Shown one piece after another: positions 1 to 7,732 of a DNA stretch of 15,742 nucleotides. The notes under the pieces were generated by a model. That model was not told where the DNA came from, did not search any database, and worked only from the letters and a program-made list of their open reading frames with translations. A program made the position numbers and the translations under genes. Origin of the DNA: Halocafeteria seosinensis (lineage: Eukaryota; Sar; Bigyra; Bicosoecida); NCBI GenBank assembly GCA_001687465.1, contig LVLI01000244.1:1-15742 (forward strand), written 5' to 3'. The number at the start of each line of letters is the position of its first letter. The stretch's first letter is position 1.

Positions 1-3
1 GTG

Positions 4-145
4 CTGTGTTCCCCCACGGCGCATGTCAGCAAGGCTGCAGGAACAGCGGGCCCGTCGCTGCTTAACACGGGCGCTTACCGCTCCTCGTTAAGAGGATGTG
101 GTCAACTTCCCGGCCGGTGGGCTATCTGTCACATTTGTGTGTGTC
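4..145 (-). repeat. Left terminal inverted repeat of the foldback element
   Basis: Reverse complement of 760-901. The order inwards is an outer CTGTGTTCCC segment, a GC-rich AGCGGGCCCGTCGCTG segment, the near-palindrome CCTCGTTAAGAGG, then CCGGCCGGTGGGCTATCTG and a TG run. The same order is seen, inverted, in the right copy. Confidence 0.85.
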
Positions 146-183
146 CTTTAACTTGAACCACAGCCTGGTCCACAGGGAGCGAG

Positions 184-211
184 GCCGCCTTCAAGCGGCG
201 CCTTCGGCGCC
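184..211. other. Nested GC-rich hairpin potential inside the element
   Basis: GCCGC (184-188) can pair with GCGGC (195-199) around CTTCAA. GGCGCC (197-202) can pair with GGCGCC (206-211) around TTC. The two stems overlap at 197-199, so they are alternative folds. No function is assigned. Confidence 0.4.
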
Positions 212-505
212 GACCACAAGGCTTCAAGCGAGAACGCCATCGCCCCTGAAAAGAGTCCGCGGCGGCAACACGGATTCAACTGGAAATAAGTATGCAAATG
301 TGTTTGTGCAGTACACTCGTATGACTGCGATTGTCCGCTCTGATGTACAGTATACCACGCAGCGCCCAAATTGTGTATCTATCTGTATGTATCATAATGT
401 ATGGGAAGGCATTGGTCGAAAAGTTCCATACAAATTCATTGTCTGTGCTCATTTGGTCGATTTCTGACGAGTTTCTTGGAAGACATTGGAATACTGTTGG
501 AAGAT

Positions 506-546
506 ATTGGAAGTACACACACACATACAATATATGTGACAGATAG
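506..546 (+). repeat. Short internal copy of the element's CA-tail/end motif
   Basis: An ACACACACACATACA run followed by ATATGTGACAGATAGCCTAC repeats the inner edge of the terminal repeat in the same orientation as the right end. It stops before the CCGGCCGG core. It may be a nested fragment or a remnant of slippage or gene conversion. Confidence 0.6.
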
Positions 547-759
547 CCTACCATTGGAAGTTATGGAAGTTCCGCCAGATCTCCTGGATCTCGGAATCAT
601 GGATTACTACGAACACCTTGTATGTGGTGCTGATCAGCGCGAAGTAGCACGAGAAGAGAAGGAGGAGGAGCAGGAGGAAATGGAGAATGAGAAGGAATAC
701 TGTGTAGTCGATTTTGTCGACGCGTTGGCTCTTTACTGAGAATCCAAAAACAACACACA

Positions 760-901
760 CACACACACATATGTGACAGATAGCCCACCGGCCGGGGAGT
801 TGACCGCATCGTCTTAACGAGGAGCGGTATGCGCGCGTGTTAAGCAGCGACGGGCCCGCTGTTCCTGCAGCCTGGCTGACATGCGCCGTGAGGGAACACA
901 G
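760..901 (+). repeat. Right terminal inverted repeat of the foldback element
   Basis: Partner of 4-145. It begins in a (CA)n microsatellite (about 752-769) that runs into ATATGTGACAGATAGCCCAC, then the CCGGCCGG core, the TTAA-centred near-palindrome around 811-824, and ends at AACACAG next to GGTACC. The CA run is attached to the repeat in every full-strength copy in the window, so it is probably part of the element. Confidence 0.85.
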
Positions 902-1999
902 GTACCACCGGTAAACCACACTTTACCACCACACAACACTGGTTTTGCTTAGGAGGCATCGGAGGAGGAGCCATGCCTGCGCCCACAATGTCAGAGGTAC
1001 CGTCAAGGCTCAGTCTGGCAGGAGAAGACCCTGAGCCTGCCACAGCGACGCCGACGCCAAGACCGGTTGCAGCAGCGCAGGCAGAACAAGCAGTGCTGAC
1101 GACTTCATCGATATCGACAAAATAAAACGCAAAACAAAATGGGACGCACCCATAATTGCGACTCATAGGTAAGCATTTGCGATGGATGGAGACGCACAAC
1201 ACGTTCATACAAAGGGCATACGTACCAAAAAAAAAAGTCTCCGGAGACAACTGAGGCGTGCGTACATTCTGTCTTCGTCCATATCGTAGGACGGAATTAA
1301 CTCTCCATCGTACCGCAGCGGCAATTTTCCTGATTGGTCACATCCACATTGGCACGAAGGAATAGCCGTTTCCGACACGAACATACCGACAGCGATATGC
1401 ACACTTTTATAGGCGCCGACGAATTCAAGCTACCATCTTTCTCGTGCACACACCCAACAGACCCAAAGAACGATGGCGTTGCTACAATCGTCTCCATTAC
1501 CCATAATGGAAATGTTAAATGATAGCGAGACTACATCGCCTTCGTGCTTGTCCAGGCGACACTTCGTCGACATACATACAAGGTATGTAAACAACAACAG
1601 GAAAACAATAAACAAGTCCATAATATTAAACAAATGCACTGCCACTTATGCAACGTGCATTCTACCCAAATGCGTTGTCTCATCGACGATCAATCCGACG
1701 AAACAAGATGGTCACCGTTTTGTGTACAGTACACTGCATTTCGTGTAAGAAATTAGTATACAACTTGTAGTTTACAGTAATACTGTATATACATGTATGT
1801 ACATGTATTCATCCCGGAATCATCCGGGCCTTCAGCCCGGATTCTCAAGAACAACAAGAAGGAGTACCTTAGGAGTTCCTCACACGATGGAGAGTGCGTA
1901 ATACTGAGTGTATATGTTAAGGGTTGTTTCTCTACGTCTCCTTTTGTCTACACGTAATTGGCTTGTGTTTCGCCAAGAAAAGCAAGTAACCGGCGAAAA
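902..1999. other. Region with no supportable gene
   Basis: Short open frames occur on both strands, but none has a recognisable domain or a convincing splice chain. One 50-codon frame (973-1125) is Ala/Thr/Pro-rich and ends in an AATAAA-like run; I do not call it. Other items are a perfect 12-bp palindrome GTCTCCGGAGAC (near 1238-1249), repeated ACATGTA units near 1790-1810, and the hairpin listed separately. The last part probably holds the promoter and 5' UTR of the cysteine dioxygenase gene; no clear TATA box is seen. Confidence 0.5.
1822..1842. other. Perfect 8-bp stem, 5-nt loop hairpin
   Basis: ATCCGGGC (1822-1829) and GCCCGGAT (1835-1842) are exact reverse complements around the loop CTTCA. 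The flanks GAATC and TTC allow an alternative extended pairing. It lies about 160 bp upstream of the dioxygenase start, in no recognised gene. A structured 5' UTR, a small RNA or a chance palindrome are all possible. Confidence 0.45.
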
Positions 2000-3101
2000 A
2001 TGGCAGCAACGACAGGTGGCGGCAGCATGTCCATGCCCAATAACACCTCATTAGATGGTGTAGAGAAAGGCATGGACAGGGCATCGGTGACGGAAGATTT
2101 AATTGGATCAGATGGTCTTGTCAAGGAGCACCATTGGAACGATAAAGAAGCACTGGATCTGGAAGAACTCGTGGAACGGATTACCCTCATCCTGCAGAAC
2201 GAGAAGAACATCCCCTTATATAAACGAAACAACATCAAGCAACTTATGAGGTATGTGTATATTGATTCAGGATGCATCACTCTGCTGATCTTTTACGGTA
2301 GCTCTGCCCAAACCATTGGATATGTGAGGTTCCTTCACTGACATGCCTGCCGCTATAACTGCCTGGTTTCATAGTCGTCTTCAATTTTGGTCCACAAAAT
2401 GCTTGCAGAATGTACGACACATCATCGGGAGACTGGAAAAAGTATGCTGTAAGTACGCATATTGCTGTCCTGCTTTAAGAAGCAAAATTGTAATGGAACT
2501 GTTCACTTTTTGAAATATAATGATGCAGTTTTTCGACGATGAAAAGAAATATAGTAAGCTGCAAGAATACGGATTCCTCACTCCCTTTCTGTCGTCATTG
2601 CGCATATTGGTTTGCGTTGACGCAGCTCGAAATCTTATTTCTACGGATAATGAGACATACACATTGATGCTTCTTTGCTGGAATACCAACAAGGAGGTAC
2701 GTCGCCACTGTCCACGGGTTAAGCATCCAACGTACCGGTAGTTATGATTCGCCCCGCAGAGTCCGATACACGATCATCCTTGTGAGAATGGCTGCTACAT
2801 GCGTGCCATCCAAGGAAAAATCAAGGAAACTCGTTACATTATTGATAATGAAACAAAGGCAATGAAATTGACGGAGACCAATGAAGCACAGAATCCGGAA
2901 GTGGTGTACATCGATGACTCTCAAGGCTTTCACAAAGTTGGGACGATGTCTCCCGGAGGTGCCGTCTCTCTACATCTGTATAGTCCTCCATTCGACAGAT
3001 GCCGATGCTGGATGGATGAAAGCAATGCAGAAAAAGTGATGCACCCGGTAATGACGTTTTATAGTGAAGATGGGGAAGTTATTGACTATGAGAACGTATA
3101 G
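2000..3101 (+). CDS. Cysteine dioxygenase, five exons
   Basis: Inferred exons are 2000-2250, 2409-2448, 2529-2553, 2626-2696 and 2760-3101 (729 nt, 242 aa), all with GT-AG introns. The family oxidises L-cysteine to cysteine sulfinate with O2 on a mononuclear iron in the cytosol. The cupin iron ligands are visible as HDH (His133, His135) and His187 in GFHKV. Arg107 in YTRNL matches the substrate-binding arginine. Cys141 and Tyr203 (in SLHLYSPPFD) match the Cys-Tyr cofactor pair. The 72-nt intron 2554-2625 is a multiple of three and stop-free, so it hides inside an open frame; removing it restores the family motif YTRNL across the junction. The preceding in-frame codons include a stop at 1955-1957, and ATG 2000 is the first start after it. 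The N-terminus is about 45 residues longer than in mammals, and the spacing from the first His to the cofactor Cys is one residue longer. Confidence 0.94.
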
Positions 3102-3392
3102 GAAAATAGACACGTGACTGCTCTGTAGTGATTCCATCGTACCATTTTCATTTATAGTAGCAGAGTTGAGTAGCGTTAAAAAACACTCGGGTATGCACGG
3201 GGGTTTGTATGAAATAGGTAAGTTTCCTGGTGACGATTCAAGTTGTGAAGTTGAGACATGACATAACTCGATGCCACATGAGGGGTTCTGTCTGCTTTAA
3301 TCGGTATGCGGACAAAACATGTGCCACATTATTGATTGTGTCAAATAGTATGCGACTTCCCTAGACTTTCCCAGACTCTATAATGGTTGACG

Positions 3393-4646
3393 ATGTTGGT
3401 GCAATGCCGGCAGCTTGCAGGATCAGTTCCAGCTCGGTTCTCAAGGCTTCGCCGCAAGGCTGATGGACTCACAGGTGTTATTCATCGGCGACACCCCATA
3501 CGTTATTGCAGCGTTGCTCACATCAAGTCTTTGCATGAAAAAGACATTCCCAAATGGCTTGATGGCGTTCGTGAAGGAGAAGAGCAATTGCACAACCTCC
3601 CAAAGTGGTACTACCAATGCTTTATCAGTGGAAAACTCAATCCTTCAACGCGCTTCAGTTTTTTGCGAGCAGCGCGGAAGTCGAACGCACCGAAAGCGTC
3701 TCACTTTGCAGAGATGGTTCTACGTGATGCTCTGCACTGTGACTCCCTCGCCTATCGTGATAAGTGTTTTAGCGCGACGCTCTTTCTCAGACTCTTTTTT
3801 GACGCAAGTCCACCGAAGACGCACAAAATACAAAAGCCAGAGGATATTTTGGATGTATGTATGCGTGCAGGAATCTGGCCATCGACGTCTATACTGGATT
3901 CTATCGTTCGATGTTACGTTTATATCAAGAACTCTCCCGTTAGAGGCAGGGAGATACTAGAGTCCTATCGTCACTTCTCTGCGCCCCTCTCTAACCAAAC
4001 TGTGGAATTCGTAGTGGACCTTCACCGACAGAGAAAGCGCGATGAAGGATATGAACAAAGAACAGGGCACGCATTGCGGGATGTAGCGGCCTTGTTATGT
4101 GAGCTGCAACCTATTGGCGTGCCTGTTGTGAGCACAGCAGAGAGAATGGCTCAAGGGTATTCTTACGTGGCACTCACTGCTACGAGTAATTCGTCGAGTA
4201 GTACCTTGCCTAGAGCGAGAATTAAACAGTTCTTTGGAAACTTGCCATGTCACGCTGTTGTTGCCTATCCGCTGTCGGAAAGTCAGCTACAACACATTGC
4301 GTGTTCAACTATGGAATATCTTAGGTATAAAGCGAAGCAACTCGGGCATCCCAACCGAAACACGGAAGTCTACTACTTCGCTAAGGATATAGTTCGTGCC
4401 TCTTACAGGTGTAACTGTGACAGCCACCACGCCACCAAACTAGTTGCTCTAGCTCACGTGGCTTTTTACACGCAACACATGCCCGACTTCATTGACTTCG
4501 TGGAGAAGGCTACTGCAAAGTTTGATTGGAGCCGTATCACTCCCCATTCCCTTGATGAAAGGCTTTTGGATGACTCTGGCGCTCAATTTTTGATTGCTTC
4601 CTACCCAAGTTTGTTCATTCATGATAGGATGAGTCATAGAACGTGA
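3393..4646 (+). CDS. Uncharacterised protein, probable mitochondrial leader, helical
   Basis: A single 417-codon open frame starting at ATG 3393; the frame opens slightly earlier only at a TTG. I do not recognise the family. The first 35 residues are rich in Arg, Ser, Ala and Gln with almost no acidic residues (for example RFSRLRRKADG), as expected of a mitochondrial or other organelle transit peptide. The body is predicted by eye to be mainly alpha-helical, with helix-pair stretches near residues 150-210 that faintly recall PPR-type repeats, but I cannot define a repeat register. A Ser-rich linker (about 265-275) divides it into two halves. No transmembrane segment is seen. It lies 291 bp downstream of the dioxygenase in the same orientation and is tail-to-tail with the degenerate minus-strand copy beginning 130 bp later. 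It has no introns, unlike its neighbours. Coding status rests on length and composition. Confidence 0.72.
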   Translation: MLVQCRQLAGSVPARFSRLRRKADGLTGVIHRRHPIRYCSVAHIKSLHEKDIPKWLDGVREGEEQLHNLPKWYYQCFISGKLNPSTRFSFLRAARKSNAPKASHFAEMVLRDALHCDSLAYRDKCFSATLFLRLFFDASPPKTHKIQKPEDILDVCMRAGIWPSTSILDSIVRCYVYIKNSPVRGREILESYRHFSAPLSNQTVEFVVDLHRQRKRDEGYEQRTGHALRDVAALLCELQPIGVPVVSTAERMAQGYSYVALTATSNSSSSTLPRARIKQFFGNLPCHAVVAYPLSESQLQHIACSTMEYLRYKAKQLGHPNRNTEVYYFAKDIVRASYRCNCDSHHATKLVALAHVAFYTQHMPDFIDFVEKATAKFDWSRITPHSLDERLLDDSGAQFLIASYPSLFIHDRMSHRT

Positions 4647-4775
4647 CACCATCCCGTACAACTATGGCATCTCAATCCTCTACAACCCATTGTAGTCATC
4701 TTTTGTCTGCAAGTATTGGCGAGTCTGCGTACACTTCCACTCCAGGAAACTCCGCACGTACGGCCATGCACATGG

Positions 4776-5615
4776 CCAGGGACAACTGCTCCTATATTTT
4801 CGGTCGCTGGAATCTCAGTAAACCTGTTGATAAAAAGTTTTTCATCATCTGGAACAAGCCAGGTCAAACCGCTGTTAAAGTGATTGTTTGAACCGTACGA
4901 AACCTCATCAAAACCTATCATCTCCTTATCTCCATCCCATCTGCCACACAGGCCACGAATTTTGTTGCGATATATTTATGTACCTTGAGGTAGTGAAATT
5001 ATTGACTCACTGAGATCCTCTCCAAGAGCTAACGAGGATATCCACTTTTCCTCCTGTAGACATAGAAAAGCGAAATTTCGGATTCGACTGACTTCCACCT
5101 ATCCGGAATTGTGAATAATCGAGCTTGAGCGGCTGTTCCTCCGACGCCCACGACAAGACACTAAAGGGATTCGATGAAATCCTATCGTCAACGCTCTCAT
5201 GGATATTACGAAATCCCGAAACTTATGATCACAGCACGGTACCGAAGGCGGGTTATTGGCAAGTTTAAAATCATTGACGTACCGTCACAGTGTGGCTACG
5301 ATAGTATCACTTCCTCTTCCTTGAAAACTACCACCTGTACCCCATCCTCATCCTGACACCCGTTTCCGACGTCCAACTCGATGACCTGCGTGTATGGATT
5401 ACTCATGCCTGCCTCGAGAGCTATGCTTCGCTCTGCTCTCTTACCAGTTCGCCATCTATGAATAGCCTTCCAGCTCCTAAAACTTTCAGGAGCCTATAGT
5501 CCCCATATTTTGGAACTAGGACCTGAGTTTCAGTGCTTACATATACAACCCTGCGACGTACACAAAAGCCTGTAGCAGATACGTCTGCAATACCAATACA
5601 CACAAAAGTGGTCAG
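4776..5615 (-). pseudogene. Internally deleted, inverted copy of the PA14/VWD gene
   Basis: Read on the minus strand, 5615-5276 matches the first PA14 exons of the large gene (its 8038-8400), including ETQVLVP, GDYR and GAGRLFIDG. From about 5240 to 4776 it matches the VWD domain (13130-13597), including MIGFDEVSYGSNN and LTWLVPDD. The 4.7 kb between is missing. It is a DNA-level copy, not a retrocopy: the first intron is kept at the same 59-nt length with GT and AG ends, and the junction falls just after the second intron's GTACGT donor. Frameshifts, stops, a 31-bp insertion (5569-5599) and a 9-bp in-frame loss relative to the gene break it. By eye the VWD end is about 95% identical to the gene and the PA14 end only about 75%. 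A short protein from a sub-frame is possible but unlikely. Confidence 0.9.
5569..5608. repeat. 31-bp insertion with 9-bp flanking direct repeat
   Basis: Relative to the intact gene (near 8045-8052), the pseudogene carries an extra segment at 5569-5599. It is bounded by ACACAAAAG at 5560-5568 and 5600-5608, which looks like a target-site duplication. The segment recurs at 6368-6408. Confidence 0.55.
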
Positions 5616-5647
5616 ACCGCGACGGGATAGCAGTGGAACTGGAGAAC

Positions 5648-5815
5648 TGTACACACACACATATGTGACACATAGCCCACCGGCCGGCGAGTTGACCGCA
5701 TCCTCTTAACGCACGCACACACATATGTGACAGATAGCCCACCGGCCGGGGAGTTGACCGCATCCTCTTAACGAGGAGCGGTATGCGCCTGTGTTAAGCA
5801 GCGACAGTTAAAGTA
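5648..5815 (+). repeat. Two tandem partial copies of the foldback-element end
   Basis: Two head-to-tail units each begin with a CA run and ATATGTGACA(C/G)ATAGCCC. Each continues through CCACCGGCCGG, GAGTTGACCGCATCCTC and TTAACG. The first unit (about 5648-5709) stops there. The second (about 5710-5805) continues through GAGGAGCGGTATGCGC to GTTAAGCAGCGAC, where similarity to 760-901 ends, so the outer half of the repeat is missing. The array abuts the 5' end of the pseudogene copy, so element activity may have taken part in that rearrangement. Confidence 0.8.
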
Positions 5816-6603
5816 GTAGAGTGGATAATTTATGGCCTACCGGCTGAATATTCTAGTATGCTAAATGTGTTACCGTCAGCGGTATCACAGCACACACACA
5901 CAGCTGTTCATAGAGACAATCCATCCTCTATAAGAGGAGGCCGGCAAAGCAAACTAGTAAACATAAAAGCAAAATTATTATTCGACTGAGTGGTATGACC
6001 GTGGCCTTCTTTCTGTCTGACTTAGCGTGGATATTTGCTTGCAACACTGTGCTGTGCGCCTCCCTGCTTCCACTCTCACAATACCGGTACAGTCTAACAA
6101 TGTTACAGTTTGTAATTTGGACAACTTACAGGACAAGTACATGGTAGAGAAATGTGAGTACCGTTGCATGCAATCTAAGACTGGCTCTTTTAGCAACAAT
6201 ACAATTGCTTCCTTCAACAACGGCGATTTACGCCTTTAGATCAGAAATCTGCTTCTTCTCAAGCGCAAGCTGATGACGGTCAAACTGCCAGTCACGTTGA
6301 TGCGCCACAGGGTGAAGATGTTGGACCGGTTCCGGGTAGGGCTCACCCCTCACACTACTTAGCGTAGCCTGTAGCAGACACGTCTTAGAGTAGGAGCAAT
6401 ACCAATACACACAGCGCAGGGGTAGGCAATGCAGGAGGGGCCCTTGGGAGATCTTCGACGGCGTAAAGATCCCCCAACTACATTTCCAGTTAGCCGGTAG
6501 GCCACGAATAATACACACTACCAAGCGGATCTCGAAGATCGCGGAGTCAAATGCCCGAGTGGCTTGGACTCAAGGCGAGGGAGGAATGGTGCGCAGGAGG
6601 TGG
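5816..6603. other. Region with no supportable gene
   Basis: A 71-codon non-ATG frame (6027-6239) has a Cys/Asn-rich composition that could be an exon fragment. An overlapping ATG frame (5995-6147) encodes a short hydrophobic peptide. Neither has domain or splice support. A short CA run lies near 5890. The 3' part (6240-6600) may include the 3' tail of the minus-strand retroelement remnant, but nothing specific shows it. Confidence 0.45.
6368..6408. repeat. Second copy of the short insertion sequence
   Basis: Matches 5569-5599 over both ends (CCTGTAGCAGA(C/T)ACGTCT and GCAATACCAATAC) with an extra 10 bp (TAGAGTAGGA) in the middle. It is followed by ACAC, as is the other copy. Confidence 0.6.
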
Positions 6604-7070
6604 TTAAAGGTGAGTGACACAGAGGAGGATAAGAGGAGGAAGCGAACCTGGCGGGAAATGGGGAGCTTTCCTTGTTCCCCAGCGGGAGCCCGGCGCTTTC
6701 CTTGCAATTCTCTTGAGGAACTTGATTGCGTCTTCCCCGAAGCCGCCCGTCGCCTCTATCGCGAATGGGATAATTTCCGTGTGGTGGTCCTCAGGTGCCC
6801 GTGTATTTTGTCCACCCGCTTCTGCCGCGATGGTGAGGGGTCTTTCCCGCTGTTTTGGCTAGTCTGTCTCCCGTGAGCGGGTTTGGCATTGTCACATCGA
6901 CGTACAGTGTGCTCGTTGGGCCCTTTGCAACCAGCTCCATTACTACTGGCCTCGCTTCTCCTTCGTTTCGCGGTTCTACGAGCACCTCTCTCTCCGCTGG
7001 CATTTGACTCATGCGGATGTAGTTCTCCATTCCACTGCTGTCCCGTCATGACGGGGGATCCTTTGCGTGG
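6604..7070 (-). pseudogene. Remnant of a LINE-like retroelement C-terminal domain
   Basis: Three minus-strand frames joined by apparent frameshifts carry motifs in the order expected for the C-terminal endonuclease-like region of some non-LTR reverse transcriptases. First comes RHDG near 7050. An EPRNEGEARP segment then leads to VDVT and NPL near 6890-6910, and a KY pair follows near 6800. After a +1 shift near 6795 comes EIIPFAIEATGGFGEDA (about 6730-6785) and the helical FLKRIAR. From knowledge of this group, VDVT..NPL followed by a PF..E..GG.G..A block is typical of RT-linked domains in algal and protist retroelements. No polymerase domain is in the window. The identification is by motif memory only; a decayed host gene with a restriction-endonuclease-like fold is the alternative. 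Confidence 0.5.
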
Positions 7071-7732
7071 CGTTCCCTTCTTTTGTACTGTACACACATA
7101 CACTCCGTCTGAGCTTCCGCAACGCCGCATTGTGTCTGATGCCCCATGGAACCTTAACCGTATGGCTTAACGGCTCTCCGTACGTCACGGTACGTACATA
7201 TGAGTGTTTCGCCACTTTCTGGATCTGACTCAGTGCCAGAGGCAAATGAAAGGTGGATGGTTTTTCTCGGCGTTATAAGGGCTTGTCACAGAGTACCATC
7301 AGTGTAATACGTTAGACACGGACGAGATTCAGTACACCTGTACAACCGTGTACCGACCACATGCGTTTAACAGTGAAAATTCCCATACAGTACCCTCAGC
7401 ACACCAATTGAAAACTTTGTACACTCCCCTTTCGTCTCCTTTTATCTTTCATTGCAATATAGTGAATGTATAAAATGATGCTCATCCGGTTGCTTGAGTT
7501 GAACAGAATGTTTCGAGCTTCGACCTCGTTCCCGCGGAGTATTTTTTGGGGGTTGTTGAAGCTGGGAAACGGCAAAAGAGCCAGTGGCTGGGCAACCTGG
7601 GCACAGAGATTCCACTATACCTAGCAGCACTAGAATTGACATACTGCACTATTGTTGCATCTGCATTTTGTCGTTCATCGTGCAACTGCTAGCGGGGGAG
7701 AGCGGTGTATAGCAGAACACGACTTGCAGGCC
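7071..7732. other. Intergenic region and probable 5' region of the large gene
   Basis: No supportable gene. A TATAAAAT sequence at 7469-7476 with a CCAATTG at about 7404 could be core-promoter elements for the gene starting at 7733, but both are short and unproven. The bases just before the start (a GACTTGCAG ending at 7729) could be the acceptor of a 5'-UTR intron. The minus-strand frame over 7009-7245 may be the upstream edge of the retroelement remnant. Confidence 0.35.

Larger units (their letters stand above)
4..901. mobile_element. Foldback / TIR element without recognisable transposase
   Basis: The first and last roughly 142 bp are inverted copies of each other (4-145 against 760-901), with 8 mismatches and no gaps by eye, about 94% identity. 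The copies run from an outer end containing CTGTGTTCCC to an inner (CA/TG)n run. The internal 610 bp holds a short Glu-rich open frame (ending near 739) and strong hairpins but no DDE, tyrosine-recombinase or reverse-transcriptase motif that I can see. This fits a non-autonomous TIR element (MITE-like) or a foldback element. The window starts three bases outside the left end, so the true boundary and any target-site duplication cannot be judged. Partial copies of the same end sequence occur at 506-546 and 5648-5815, so it is a repeat family. Confidence 0.72.

Noticed and set aside
401-739. Plus-strand frame inside the foldback element ending in a Glu-rich stretch
   Set aside because: It spans the internal CA-repeat copy, has no transposase motif and shows no family match.
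973-1125. 50-codon Ala/Thr/Pro-rich open frame with an ATG
   Set aside because: Too short, low complexity, no homologue recognised and no splice continuation; it lies just outside the foldback element and may be chance.
1238-1249. 12-bp perfect palindrome GTCTCCGGAGAC
   Set aside because: Single short palindrome with no neighbours or repeats; expected by chance at this scale of search.
840-1250. Minus-strand 136-codon frame
   Set aside because: It runs into the terminal inverted repeat and has low-complexity Ala/Gly/Val content and no domain; repeat-derived shadow.
1473-1580. Possible first exon ending at a GTATGT donor
   Set aside because: No downstream exon in a compatible frame with recognisable content could be found.
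5421-5660. Minus-strand 79-codon frame as a separate small PA14 protein gene
   Set aside because: It is the readable part of the deleted gene copy: it reads from the CA repeat, runs into an intron and stops, and lacks a signal peptide.
5995-6239. Two overlapping short frames, one hydrophobic, one Cys/Asn-rich
   Set aside because: The Cys-rich frame has no start ATG near its beginning, neither has domain support, and no convincing splice joins them.
6545-6590. tRNA-like A-box sequence (TGCCCGAGTGGC)
   Set aside because: No B-box or cloverleaf can be found downstream, so neither a tRNA nor a tRNA-derived SINE is supported.
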